This document shows, one piece after another, positions 12,101-25,231 of a stretch of 64,000 nt of DNA (the stretch's first letter is position 1; every line of letters begins with the position of its first letter). The notes beneath the pieces were generated by a model. It did no database searches, was not told the origin of the DNA, and saw only the letters and a list, made by a program, of their open reading frames with translations. The position numbers and the translations under genes are program-made. The stretch spans positions 13,640,001-13,704,000 of the forward strand of contig NC_088316.1 in the NCBI RefSeq assembly GCF_910592395.1. Direction: 5' to 3'. The DNA is from Lineus longissimus. Its lineage: Eukaryota; Nemertea; Pilidiophora; Heteronemertea; Lineidae.

Positions 12101-15100
12101 AGGCTAAGCGGTGATCGCCTGCTTTAACTGCAATCTCACATGCTTCTGGGATCTGACCTCCACTCAGACAACTGAATATTGCACTTAAATGACTGTCACC
12201 CTGAAAGAGATAAGATGGAAATGTATATTCTGGCCAGACTTTAAGATTCCTAAAGCATACAACTGAATTGTACAGAGCTTTGGGACATCCCCAGGTCACT
12301 GCCTAAGTGCATATAAACCCACCGTGATTAGGATTTTACCATGCTAGAATGAATGGGGTCAACAAATTTAGAGTCCTTCTATGTACCTTGCATGATAAAC
12401 ATAAGATTACTAGCAAAGGGTACATTTAAACTTTACTTCCATTTCAGAAATATTTCGAATCTTTACCTTAAAATTAGCATCTTTGACTTCTTGTTCTATT
12501 GTTTCACTGGCAGCTTTTGATAACCATTGTGACACTGCTTTTCTTCTTGCCATGCGATAGTCATAACTGTCTCGGTCGGTATCTGGTGGAAAAAATAAAA
12601 CACAACTAAAGCAAACATTTAATGAACGGCAGTGAACTCGAAAATCATTGCTGCCATAAATTTGATAAATTTGCCTCTTCAGATGAGCGTCTCCTGCGAT
12701 GAAGAGGCCGAACTTTGCAAAGCTGTCAAATGTCAAAGCTTTTCTTGTGCATTCACGAGCCTGGTCAAGCCTGTTTCATTTGAATACTAGATGAACTTAC
12801 CGTCATCAAAAGTATAAAGAGGTAGATCGCCCCAGAGAGCAACACACAGATCCCATACAAGACTTGTATGATGGACACACGCAGCATCTGGATGTGAACC
12901 TGAAAACAGAACAAGGGATTGAACTGGGGTTGAATAAAGGATGTACAGTGGAATGTCCCCAAGTGGACAACACTACTCTCTAACCAGGACTACCACCCTA
13001 CTAAGGACACTGAATTTGGTTCCAAAGTATGGGGTAGCACAAAGTAATGGTTTGCACTGTAGTGGCAGAAACTAATTAAGACAGTTCAAACACGATGCAG
13101 AAATATTTCACCAATCCTTTCCTCCGAAAAAAAAACTGAGGATGCTCACCTATATTTTCTTTTTCTTCCTCCAGTTGTTTAGCATATTCATGAAGTGCTT
13201 CCACGCCCTCTTCAGGGGCAAACACCGGTAACTCGCCGTCGACATCCAAGCGACTGTGTTTCAAATGAATTGACAACGACTTCACATAGTTAGCTCTTAA
13301 AACTAGATCTTTGTTATCAGCATATGGAGTGAAGTTGATTTTTTCTAATGTGACTTTGTATGGTGTCTCCCCGACGCGGCTGACATCTTGTGGCTTCGAG
13401 GATGGTAGGATGGAGGGAAAACTAGGCGTGGCTGGAATAAACATCAACATGTGTAAGAATAATTTTAGAAGTCAGCAGTCAACTGCAGTTTTCCTTGACA
13501 GTCAAGATTTCATTCTGATAGGATTCCAACTCTGATTCTGAAGAAGGGGATAAATACCTTTCTCTACGGCACCAATTGGCTGTCCTGCATGAACTAGGGT
13601 CCAGTTCGGTCCCCAGCCAACTCGGAACGACCGACTCATAAATGATGCAGCATCCATGATCATATGTTGCTTATTGTGAAGGAGGGATTTTTTCAATGGA
13701 ATGACTTTCTGCCGAATATTCGTGGCTACTATCGTCTGTATCTTCTCGACTTGGGGCATGCCGCTCGGGAGGAGGGCATGGTCCGACGGGGTTGGCGTGG
13801 CAATAATTCTTGGGGGAGATGATGACCGCAAGTGTGAGAATAGACCTAGAAATAAACAAGAAGGATTAGCGGAATAAACAATGTAAAAGCTTAACCAGCT
13901 GAACACAGAAGAAATTAGGGGAATACAACCAAAAATAATGCCAAGCTCACTTCTAAAGGATGTACAGTGGAATGTCCCCAAGTGGACAACACTACTCTCT
14001 AACCAGGACTACCACCCTACTTAGGACACTGAATTTGGTTCCAAAGTATGGGGTAGCACAAAGTAATGGTTTGCACTGTAGTGGCAGAAACTAATTAAGA
14101 CAGTTCAAACACGATGGTTTGAGCAAACGGTCCAAAGCCAAAAATAAGAATAATATCTCTTGGTGTAAAACCTACCTGAAGTCATACTTGGTACCTTGAC
14201 CTTCGTACTGGACATAGGTTTTGGGCTGGCAGGACGAGGTGACTGGATGTGAGATGTTGTCTTCGGCCCAAATAAACTTGAGCGGTCAATCTGAAGGTGC
14301 TTGAAAATAGGCGACACAGGTCGTGGTCCTCGGATATCCTTTTGAACTTCATGTTGAGGTTTGAAGGCTGAAAAGAAAATAACCCCGTTTTCAAATCAGA
14401 TGCTTCGAAAATATGGTGTGAAGATATTAGCCGCACAAGATAGTCAAAACTTCCCTGAGAAGATCAATGCACCTTAGACACTATTGCTGATCAAGGATAG
14501 GCCGTTAGCCTGATATGAGAGGACCTTTGGACTAACGAACGCTCATCGCCAACAGAGACTTAACCATTTAAATATGCTTTTCATTCAGTTCTTTTCTTCT
14601 CATCTCAAAAGAAGTTCCGGTTATCCTTTCGTATTTTCCAACTATCAGGTACTTACCGATCTCTTCATCAATATCCTCGTCCCCAAAGAATGACGCCTTC
14701 ATGACCTGCATGCTCTGGGCACTCACACCAAAGCTGTGGGCCAACCTATGTGACGAAGGAACAGTCTCAACCTCCTTGTCTTCTTCGCTATCCTCCACCT
14801 CTGGCATGCGTTCTCGGGTGATGTCGGCCATGTCTGAAAACGAGTAATGTTTTCAGGGAATGCAGTGGTGTAGTGCCGAGCGTCAGACTCTTCACAAAGT
14901 GGTTACGGATTCCATTTCCTTCCAGGCCACATTGTATTCAACACGTTGAAGGTATGAACCTTGCAAGTGCTTCTTTGAAAAGTCTGATGCCAAGGTCGGT
15001 CGAGTAGAGAGATTCCTTGCAACAGTGCTATATAAGAGTTTCAAACTCAAAGAGGATATTGACAACAGCAACCGATAGTTTTTCATGACCTCAACTATTT

Positions 15101-18100
15101 TCCCTCTCTTTAACAACCTAGAAATAAGATTCTATCATTGGACATAACCAAGCTTTCTTCCCTTGTCTAGAGATACTGGGCAGGCAGCCTTGGTCATATT
15201 ATACTTAAATTCTCAAAATAGATCGCCATGGGTCGGGATATGGTTTTGACGAGCACAGACAAATTGCTTACCCATGTCATCATCCTCATCATCTTGTTGC
15301 ATGGGGACCTGCTGCTGCCCGTTCTTCAGGACGCCATTGAGGGTAGCCTGCTGCTGCTGGTCCTGCAGCCTCTTCTGCTCCTCCTGCACCTGGATTTGTT
15401 GACGCTAAACAAACAGGGAAGGGAGGGAATTAGGCGGTGGACAGGACTGACAATCTAAATTTACCTCTGTGCAGGTTCATTTTATTTAGTCTCCCCAGGA
15501 GTGTCTGGTCACCAGATGGCCCAGAAAGCCAGTGGGTAAGTCTAGTGAAGTCTTACAAAATGAAAAACATATTTCTTTAATCACAAGAATAATTGTATTT
15601 GAAGGTATAAATATCACAACAAAGAAAAACGAATCACTGCATCAATATAACATTGTTATTGACAACATTTAGCGATCTGACATATTGAGGTGATTTAAGT
15701 GCATTAAAATATTTACACAAAGTTTCTATTCCTCAAAATTTCTTGAACTGCCTCCCCCAATGTTTTTATTTGGAGTACTTCTCCGACTGCAGAGTAAAAA
15801 CATACTTTGATAAGAAAGAGTGACTTCTACTAGAACTCCCAAGTCAACCCCAATTCCGCCAATCCTCTTTATACAATTATACATGTATTTACAGTAATTA
15901 TACAGTAGTAAAACCTCCTCCCATCCTTAATTTCTTGCTTTAAAGTATAAGGTTTTAAAAAATATAACATATATTCGGAACTATTCACAGATCTCTAAAT
16001 CTTACAGTATTTTACCAGTACTCAAAACTACCTCAGATGTTGTACAAGTTTCATGATACTCATCTATTGGAGGTTGCATGTAGATAGCAGCAATAAGTCC
16101 CTAAATGCAGTTAATTTCGTGTTTAACCTTTAATAAAACTTCAGTAACGTTAGAAATTTAATGTAGCTCAATCATCGTGCCCATTTAACTAATGTATATT
16201 ACATTTCAACTTTGCCCGCTCCATGGGTATATGCTTATAATCAAATGAATACTATTTACACTATTTCAAAATCAGTCTCTTGAAAGCACCGCTATAATTT
16301 GCTGTCCTCCCAGCCATAAAGAACCTTGTTTTTTTTCCCAATGATCTCAAGTGGGCAAACCACTTCTATTGTTGACTGATTACCAGACATATTTGTTATC
16401 AAGAACATAGGCCTATGTTGAGTACGAATGTGTGGCGTCTGTTGGTATTAGTAAATCACAGACAAGAACTTATATACAGATACTGGCCTATACATAGATA
16501 AAATATTATTTGCATCAATTTCACAAGCAATTGCTTGTCCACCACCATAAACGTTTTTTCTCAGTACTCCACACTCAAGTCATAAAATTTCGTCTCCAAC
16601 AATGTAAAAAAGTACGGCCATGGCAGATGGGACGACCAAAATGATTCATGGCATCCTCCATTTCTATTCAATAATCCAAAGAATGTAAAAATATATCGGG
16701 GAATTTCCATGAAGTGACTCACAATGCCCCCCTGATTTCTAACCAATTTTTTACAACGATCCTCTGAATTTTCCTTGACGCACAAAATGTACGGCCATGG
16801 CAGGAGCTACCACAAAGTGACTCGTGGCACCCCTGGTTTCCAGCCAAACATCCAAAATGTTCACACAACATGTTAGTTAGAGACCAACCTGGACAGCCAG
16901 TTGTTTTTGCGTCTCGTCCAGGATCTGTTTGAGTTTCTTTGGGTCCTTCTCAATCTGTGCGTTGTCGCCTTCGTCGTCCGAGTCATCGATCAAACCGTAC
17001 TTTGAGAAATGTTTCACCTGAAACAAAGAAAAAAAACAACTTTATATTGCGATAAGGGCAGAGGAAGATAACGGGGGAGAATTTTATTCTTTTACACGAT
17101 AAACAATTAATCAGGAACACTAAAAGGAGAGCTTACAGTATCAGAAGTTCACTTTATTACAAGCCAGCCTCAGATCTCACTGAAGTTAGGTGCACTACCC
17201 TTTAATTCCTGAAGCATTTTAGAGGCAAAAAACATACGCCAACAGCACATAGAGTTACTCATATTCCTCTTGTAACATTTCCCACCTATCTTCACCACCT
17301 GTTGATAAACATAAATCCAAGAAGCCATTCAGAAATCTTACCTCAAACACCCAAGACCCAGTGTCTGGACGATAATCTATGAATTTTGCTCCAAGTTTGT
17401 GAGTAGAATGTTCTATTTTCGACTGATAGTTCATGGTCTGCAACCGCGTTAAATCCTTGATTGGGCTGTGTGTTGTCTTATCAGTTGGCCAGACGCAATC
17501 CAGGGTTACTTCGGCTTTTTTGTTGAGTCCCTCACCAACAGATGGCTTCCTGTCGTCTTCTGGGTAAACGGTCACTTCTTTTCGACGGAAATGAACTGAA
17601 GAGAAGAAAGAAGAATGAATTGAAATCATCAAACTTGCACCCCAGTCTATCCTAAAACCTTTCAGTATAACTCAGATGAGTTGCTCAATCAGTGCGACAA
17701 CCCGAGCATTTGCGACTGGTATCAGTTTATACAACAAGGTAAGTGAGGTATGTTAGGCAGCGAGACCTGCCCAGAGTCTCACGCCACTGCGATCGGACCT
17801 CATGATACAAAAGAAAAAGTCACTTACTTATCTCATCTAAATTTAGGCCAGCAACATTTGTGATTCCTGCGTAAAACACAGAGCCATATCCTTCTCTCCC
17901 AACCGTGAAATCCTCTACAATACAATCACCATTTTGATCTGTCGTAACAGCAAGTTCATCCATGGATGGGATTGTGTAATAACCAGGACGCCGTAGGACG
18001 ATGCCAGCTGGATGTGGGGGAGGAGTAGAACTCTGAAATTTTCAAGATACACTAAAGATGACATAAAACCAATTGATTACAATTGTTCGGAATAAACTTG

Positions 18101-21100
18101 AATACTAAATAAATTTGAGCTAAGAATGCAATGAAGAATATCCTCAGTCAAAACATAATCATTTAAACAAATTTTGGGCCACAAAATCGAAATTCTTTAT
18201 TTCAATTCTTAAGGCTGTGGAGACCTGAAGTAAAATCTTCTGTAAATCAACTTATTGCGTCGATTCGTGACCTTGATTTTGCTTACCCTGCTCTCGTCCT
18301 CGTCATCATCATCTGCATCAATGATACTGGCGTCTGTCACATCGGCACTACTCGTCTGCAGAGAATTCATCATGCGTAAAGCCTTGTTGCGTGTGTTAAG
18401 CAGTTCTATTGTGTCGTCCAACTGATTCCTAAAATTAATGGAAATGAAGTGTTGTTGTTAAAATTTGAAACACACCGACTTCTCGATAAAATGCATTGCG
18501 CAAATTTACTGGCAGCCATTGCAGCAGAAGTTGCAATGAATCATCTGTATACTAAAATCCAATCAAACAGCTTAATTCTCTACACACCTATCATCTTAAA
18601 CAAACAAGAGCACAAACGTCACGAAGTCAAATCACTTCGAAAATTAACTCAGGATAAGAGAACAGTCCCCTATATATTTTCATATCAGGTTACTAACCTG
18701 GCCGGCGAGGGTTCATGCACTGACTGCATATTCTTCTGTCCTCGGATGACTGTGTCCGGAGGACCATCGTCACTGCCATTATCGAAACTACCAACGCGAT
18801 CACTCGTCGGCTTGAAGAAGTCATTAACCCCCTCTGGTGGGCCGGTTGGAAAATCATCAAGGCCATTGGTCGCCAGCGGCAGCGTCATGTCTCTGTTTGG
18901 CGAGTGGTTCTTAATCACAAGTTTCTTGATGCTTTTTCTTGGGATGAAGGTGTCAGCTCCATACGTAGATTCTTCATCATCTAAACCGTCAAATAGCTGG
19001 GCCTGAAATGGAACCACAAGTTTAGTCGGCTTCTTTCAATAACCTTACGGTACAGAGTTACTGGAAGGGGACAACAAACCAATTCACTTTGAAATCCTGA
19101 TGTCAATAGGAAAATACATTACTCAGACAAACAAATTGCAGACAAAGAATATGCAAAATGTTTCTGGAAAATCTCCTCTTGGTCAGGCTGCTGTTGTCCC
19201 TGAACAGGACATTTGCAGGTCTGACCAGAAGTAGATTTTTCAACACAATCATTCCTGAAGTTCCCTACAAATGTTTTAAATTTCAGGAAACATGTTGCAA
19301 AAAGGACATTCAAAACAATCAGTACCTTGCCATTAACAGACTGGAGTGACTTGGGCTTTATCTTCGCAACGGGTCGACTGCTGATCTTAAATTGTGTAGC
19401 GGCAGACAGGGCGGCCTTCTGGGCGGCTGGATTGGTCGGCTTCAAAATCTCTTCTTTATTGATATCCTGAAAAGTGCAAAAATTCTGAATAATGCTCTTG
19501 TTGAAACTAAGGAAATCTCATACTTTGCTAAGACATACATACGAGTAAAAAGTTATAATTTCAGCAGCATTGACCTCAACTCAACAATATCGCCTGAACT
19601 AACAAACAAATCGCTGAGTGGTCCTAAAACTAATTCACTTACATGTTTGAGGTTTCTGAACAAAGGCGAATCTCCATAGGGTGACTGGACCAAGTTGACT
19701 AACTGTTGCTGAAGTTGATGCTGCCCTGCCCCTGCACCTGCAGCAGTTCTGAAAGATGAAAGGAAATATCATAAATTCACTGCAGCTCAAATCAAGACTC
19801 ACACTTTTGCAAACATAGCTAACATACCAAAAGACTGGATTACACTTACTGTCCCAGTGTTGCTGTAGTTCCAGCACCCAAGCCTGTTCCCGCTCCACCA
19901 AAACCAGTAAACCCCGTCGTCCCACCAAGGGTACTACCAGTGGTACCAAACCCGAATGATGGCTTGGCCTGTTGTCCTAAGAGGGATGATCCTGTGCCAA
20001 GACCAGTGGTCCCTAGACCGGCTCCAAATCCAGTCGTGCCAAATCCTGTTGTTGTTCCCAAGCCAGTTGGCTTGGCACCAAACAGGCTGGTCCCAGTGGT
20101 TGCTTGACCTGGATATATAAAAGTTGTGTTATTCTGACAGAAAAGAGTTATAATTGCCATTCAGAATATATCTCTTGGCACAACACAGCAAGTTGGTTTT
20201 TCTACAGCTTACAATGTATAACGCAAATGAAGATTTCAAATTACCAGCAAATCTACCTAGCAATAATTTATGCTTTACCTCGCAACGAGCAATGAAATGA
20301 ATAAATGCTGGCAAAGGCTATCACCGCAACGTTTTATACAGAAAGACCTGATGTGAATTTTCAAGAACTTTTGATATACATACCGAAAGTACTTCCAGTT
20401 CCACCAAAACTGAATCCTGAACTGCTTGCCGCTGGTTTACCAAACATCGACGTGCCAGCAGCCTGTTGGCCAAATTGGAAGCCAGTAGCTGCCGTAGTTG
20501 TAGCGGCACCGAAGCCCGTAGGCTTTGCACCAAATATCCCACTTGTCTGGATAAAGGAAGTAGAGAGAAAAAGACAAGAATTTAATATTCTGTAGTGAAT
20601 GAAATGGCATCTCTGAGCACAACCCATCATCATCATCATCTACATCATTCTTTAGGGCCGGAGGACCGTTGTGGAACTGTTGGCCTTGTTCGAATAGTCA
20701 AATCAACGCCTCATTCTGTTCTTCATAACATCTTTGTTTATACATTTGTATCTCACATAGATGAGTCTCACCCTAAAACAAGAATAGAACTTTCAAGAAT
20801 TAACGGTACTCACTTGAGGTGTGGCTGCACCAAATCCAAACCCAGTACTCCCAGTCGATGTTGCTGCGGCTGCTGCACCAAATAAACTCCCAGCTTGGGT
20901 CGTCGCAGTGCCAAACAAGCTCTTCTGTTGCGTGCTCTGACCAAACAAGGACGAACCAGTAGATGCTGTGCCCCCAAAGCTGAAAGATGGCGCCGACGTT
21001 GTTGCAGTACCAAATGCAGGCTTCGTTTGGGTGAACATACCTCCGCTGGCCGCTGGTTGCGTTGCACCAAATAAACTAGTCCCAGTGGTGCCACCAAAAG

Positions 21101-24100
21101 ATGCTGCAATAAGAACACGTTCTGTTATCCAACCCTGTTTTGTCTGACAGAAAATAAGGGGAAGAGATTCATGTCAGCAGCTAGCTTTGTGCAACAGACG
21201 CGGCTGAACCAGCTAAACTGGTCAAGTCTATTCAGACATTAAAGAAATCACTGCAATACTTACAAGTGCCAAAGGGTGTTGTCTTTGCGGCTGCAGTTTG
21301 TCCAAACGCCGAGAATCCTGTGCTTGGCTGAGAAGTAGTGGCACCAAACAGACCCGACGTCTGGGTTGCACCCGGCTGTGCAGTTTTACGATTTGCTAGA
21401 TAATCTTCTACTCGTAATTCTTCCAGTGACTTGGCTTCATATTCTTTCATAGCAGTGATGCATTGGTGCCGCGTGCTGATATTATGGGATACGCCATTTT
21501 TTAACATGGTATCCGTGCCATTGGTTGGGTTGAATTTGACTACTGTGCCTGCCTGGGCAGTCGCACCGGAGAAGCCTAAAAGACAAGAAAGGACATATTA
21601 AGTCTTCATTAACCAAGGCAGAGCTACAGTTCAGTCTTTCAAATCTTTCTGGCCTTTAAATTCCTAGAAAAGAGAAACACTTCCTTTGTTTTCATATTAA
21701 CTTGGAACCACAAACAATGCTCGAGTGCAGCGGAAGTGTTCCTCAAGTGTAGAACTTTTTTCACCTGGGTTGAAGTGACAGACTTAAGTTAAAGTCCCAT
21801 TGGGTATTTGTGTAATAAGGAATCACAACGACAAATCAATACCTCCGAAAAGACTTGTCCCCGTAGTTGCAGCGCTCGTGGTCTGAGTTCCGAACAGGGA
21901 CGTTCCCCCTGTCGATGTACTGGCACCAAATAGACCTGTAGATGCAGGCTGGGCTCCAAATGTGCTGGCAGTGCCAGTTGCTGAAGGGGAGTTTATTGTA
22001 AAATGAAAACACTAAGTTAGGGGTCAAATCTAATGGAGGCTTATGCCTTTGTGTCCTCCCCAAAGCCTTGATCCTCCTGAAATTTCATTCTTCACAAAGG
22101 CAACTCTTTTTTCATTTATTTCTATTTGAAGGGAGCACTTTTTCTTAAAACAGGCAAAAGGTTCCCCTTTGTAGTCAACCATTAGCGGTGCTGAGAGTTT
22201 AAATGTGTTCAGAATGGAGGTAGAACAATGAGTAACGTGTGAGGAAGAACTATCAGAATCTAACCCGAAACTGCTTCAAAAATTTCAGAACCTCCTTCAT
22301 ACATCTTGACCTTTCAAGAGTAACCTAGTGCTTTTATGAATTTACTTGTCCTTTCAAGAGTAAACTTGTCCTTTGCCACTGAAGCTTTAAGATGACTTCA
22401 GTACAATTGTCAAGTCACCAATTCAACATCATGCACAATGGACAGGTCAGTATCTCATGATTATCGAAGAGTATCTAGACTAGATGAGAGGGGGGGGGGG
22501 GGTAGAATCCTAACAGGCTGCAAGATTTGTTGCCTATAAGCCAAAATGCACACAGTTAAAAGGGAAATGGAGATTTTTAGAGAAAAATGGGGGTAATTTT
22601 ACCATTGTGGAAGAACATCAATCGCGATTTTATTGTGTCACTGGAATCTTGTCAGTACTCAAGTTTGGCAAGGCTCAGAGAGCTCGAAACACCCAATACA
22701 CGCTGTGAAATTGGCAAAGCAGCTTTATTTTATTATATATACAATGCCGATTTCAAAGTCAGTTTTTAGATTTAGTTTTAAAACTAAATGGAACACTAAA
22801 ACCCTTGATTAAACCAGCATTGAAATGAAGTGGGTTTTAGTTTCATCCTATTTCAAAGTCGGTGTTTGTTGGATTTAGCATTATGTCCGGTTTTAGCTTA
22901 AAACTGAGGGATGGTTTTAGTGTCAAAAACTAACACCGGGACTAAAACTTTTAAAACTAACTCTCCACAACACAAATGAAATCAGTTCTGGTGTTAGTTT
23001 TGACACTCAGTTAGCATCATCCTATTTCAAATTAGGTTTTAGTTTCACACTGAAACCAATTGGAACACCAAGGTCTGATCTTAATCCCAGCTCGGTGTTA
23101 TATTTGGAAGATTTGTAGGGCATTTTGTATTACCAATAAAACTAACACCTGGCTTAGGCATTAACACAGAGTGGATTTCAAAGTTGGTGTTGGTGTTAAG
23201 AAGGGAAAAAAATCATGTTGTTCGTACCATTTCAAGAAGTAGTTGCATGTATTTTGAGCGCTGATGGGAATGATGATGGACGTGAAAGAAGACGACCAAA
23301 TTTTGTTCGATGACCAGCAATAGAAGCGGTTACAATAGGGAAACAACAGTAACAATGACAACAACATGCATGTTAGGTTTTTCCAAGGTTTTATCTCTGT
23401 CTATCTTGGTGTTAGTTTTACCTGCAAGATAAACCATCTTCTTAGTTTCAGCCCAGGTTTTAGGTGTTAAGATAAAACCAGGTGTTGGCGTTAAACTAAA
23501 ACCTCGAATTGGTCTTATCCAGACATAGGTTTTTAAGGGTAGAAATTAAGAATAAAACTGACACTAACACCCAACACTAAAACCAGAACCAACTTTGAAA
23601 TCACCCAATGCATTTATTATCAAAAGCCCAATCATTTTTTGCCAAGAATGGATTCGGTGAATCCTTTCTGGTAAATAGGTCATGACCCATATACAATACA
23701 TGTATACTTGACCTGTATTGATAGCAGTTGTGGCAAAAATGAGACACGCAATAAAAGTTGTTTCCAAACCGCTGCAATTGCATACTCACTTCCAAATCCT
23801 GGTGTCTTTGCCCCAAAGGCACTAGAAGCTGGGGTGCCAAATAGTCCAGTTGATTGACTAGCAGTGGTTGTCTGACCGAACAGGGAGGGCTGGGTGGCGG
23901 TGCTTCCAAAGCCTTCAAAGGGCAGAAAAGATATATATAGTTAGGCAGGCTAGGAGAAGAGCAATAGCATGATAGTAAAATCTAGAATGATCATGCGGTG
24001 ATGACAATTTTATTGTGACAATCGGTGAAGGGGTATGTAAGTTCAGGACTTCATGAAGTAGAGGATAGTCAGAAGGAACAGCTGGGTTTGGGTCGCTGAA

Positions 24101-25165
24101 TTGCATTTGGTCCCTTTTTTGATCCCCACTGTTGGTGTGAGACTAGGCAGGTCTCTTTGCTTTAAATAGGTTATAAATAGGTTCCGGTAGGGAATGCTCA
24201 GGTAGTAGCTCCGATTGAGCAGCTCATCTGAGTTCTATTGTTCTAAATGTTTCAGGATAGACTACTGTATAGGGTAAAGTTCAATGATAACCTCAAATGT
24301 TGTAAACTTCTTTTTAAAGGTAACAAGAAAAAAAACAGTAGGTCAGGATTGAGATGGGGCTTTCTGATTTAAGGGGAGAAAGAGATGACCATGCATTTTG
24401 TGATTATCTGTAAATGCAAATATAAAAGGCATGCGAATATTTATGGGTTAAGAGTAAAAGGGGCCATTGGGCAAATAAGAGATTTTATGAGATGAGAAAA
24501 TGAATTAACTACAAAATATTTACAATAGACGCAATAAGACTTACTAAATCCTGTACTTGAACTCGCAGGCTGTTGCCCAAATGTTGAGGTTCCACCTCCG
24601 AAAATACTGCCCGTACCAGCAGCTCCTGTGGTGGTGCCTCCAAATATACTCGTTGAGGCAGCTGGAGTACCAAAGGCCGATGCTGCTGGAGTGCCGAATG
24701 TACTCGCACTCTGACCAAAGGGAGTCGCTGCCCCAAATGTACCTAAAATATTTTAAATGGAGAATTACCTTTAAAACTTGTCTTGAATACTTAACAACAT
24801 AAGATGAGCAAATGTTTTTTTATGAGAGTTGCGAAGCAACAAAAGATCAGGTCTATTGCCTGCAAATGGATAAGAAAATTGATACTTGATATATCATTAA
24901 GCTATGATTGTTCTACTAGCAGGCTTGCATATCAGCAAAAACCAATACAGTCTATATTTAAAAGAATTTCAGCACCAAAAGTGGTCATTTTTGAGGCCAC
25001 GGAATGAAATAAACTGCTGAAATGAAATAAACTAGATCTACTAAGAATAAATTTTATGGCAGGATACTTCCATCAACCACAATTCATACGATTACCTCCT
25101 AACTTACTTGTGCTGCCACCAAAACTCGTTCCGCCAAATAGCGTCTTATTCTGCTGTCCAAACAT
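9123..25165 (-). CDS. NUP98: NUP98-NUP96 nucleoporin precursor
   Basis: Thirty coding exons on the - strand give 1855 aa (human precursor about 1817). In transcript order: 25165-25108, 24742-24545, 23912-23790, 21980-21843, 21575-21264, 21103-20814, 20546-20384, 20108-19850, 19748-19643, 19466-19326, 19002-18698, 18428-18287, 18032-17828, 17595-17342, 17017-16889, 15404-15272, 14833-14657, 14367-14176, 13845-13558, 13431-13150, 12899-12801, 12582-12467, 12200-12021, 11711-11575, 11313-10876, 10726-10597, 10435-10312, 10077-9938, 9666-9461, 9225-9123. Seen: [12 protein letters not shown] start, FG/GLFG repeats flanking a GLEBS motif (183-236), a [10 protein letters not shown] linker, the autoproteolytic domain (about 755-905) with His-Phe/Ser cleavage after residue 902, then NUP96 with [14 protein letters not shown] and a helical C-terminus ending near [13 protein letters not shown]. 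Known role: GLFG permeability barrier and mRNA export (NUP98), Y-complex scaffold (NUP96). Every exon junction keeps phase. Confidence 0.98.
12935..13097. repeat. 163-bp direct repeat, copy 1 (NUP96 intron)
   Basis: This stretch matches 13954-14116 with one substitution. It lies in the intron between exons 13150-13431 and 12801-12899. Inside it (12946-13059) is a TA-flanked MITE-like element that starts CAGTGGAATGTCC and shares internal words such as aaggacact with the other MITEs in this window. The repeat extends 11 bases left and 38 bases right of that element. Confidence 0.9.
13954..14116. repeat. 163-bp direct repeat, copy 2 (NUP96 intron)
   Basis: Second copy of the repeat at 12935-13097, offset by 1019 bases, in the intron between exons 14176-14367 and 13558-13845. 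The only visible difference is ctactaagg against ctacttagg. Because flanks outside the inner element are copied too, it arose by duplication or conversion of local DNA and not by two independent insertions. Confidence 0.9.
15405..16888. other. Long NUP98-96 intron
   Basis: A 1.5-kb AT-rich intron between the exon encoding VKHFSKYG and the one encoding [10 protein letters not shown]. No additional exon was identified. Its upstream end (16605-16860) carries three degenerate repeats. Confidence 0.6.
16605..16860. repeat. Degenerate tandem repeat, three units
   Basis: Three related segments begin near 16611, 16710 and 16791, sharing words like gtacggccatggcag, aagtgactc and ccctgrtttcyarccaa. 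They are diverged and differ in spacing. They sit next to the exon that holds the NUP98 self-cleavage site. Confidence 0.45.
17003..17011 (-). other. NUP98 autoproteolysis site (His-Phe/Ser)
   Basis: The codons CAT TTC TCA in exon 17017-16889 encode His901-Phe902-Ser903. This is the invariant catalytic triplet of the NUP98 self-cleaving domain, with Ser as nucleophile. It predicts a 902-residue NUP98 and a 953-residue NUP96. The Lys-Tyr-Gly that follows is also typical. Confidence 0.93.
21385..21546 (-). other. GLEBS motif of NUP98 (RAE1/Gle2 binding)
   Basis: Residues 183-236 in exon 21575-21264 include [25 protein letters not shown] and [15 protein letters not shown]. This is the conserved GLEBS helix-hairpin that binds RAE1 in animals. 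It interrupts the FG repeat region in the usual place. Confidence 0.95.
22489..22502. repeat. Poly-G run
   Basis: An uninterrupted run of about 13 G in a NUP98 intron. A longer run of about 18 G lies at 36958-36975 in PGAP2-A intron 1 and a C run near 33631. Run lengths may be inaccurate in an assembly. Confidence 0.6.
22749..23602. mobile_element. Candidate 850-bp inverted-repeat element in NUP98 intron
   Basis: The 1.8-kb intron 21981-23789 contains a block full of gttttagt / actaaaac and ggtgttag / ctaacacc words. The left edge reads gatttcaaagtc and the right edge, reverse-complemented, reads gatttcaaagtt. The same word recurs internally near 22851 and 23172. This resembles a non-autonomous transposon with subterminal repeats. 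No transposase frame and no clear target-site duplication were seen. An unrelated-looking core spans about 23190-23400. Confidence 0.5.
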
Positions 25166-25231
25166 TTTCTCTTCCTTTGGTAGCGTATGTCAATGTAATC
25201 AGACAGTAGTTGCTATTTCACTAGCTCAGGC
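25166..25231 (-). other. Probable 5'UTR part of the NUP98 first coding exon
   Basis: On the - strand a polypyrimidine tract and cag (ctttcag) end just above 25231, with no exon homology in between. The ATG at 25165 would then sit 66 bases into this exon. An upstream non-coding exon is implied but not located. Confidence 0.45.

Noticed and set aside
18449-19006. 185-codon ORF on the + strand
   Set aside because: Mostly antisense to NUP98 exon 19002-18698. No domain; explained by biased codon content of the real exon.
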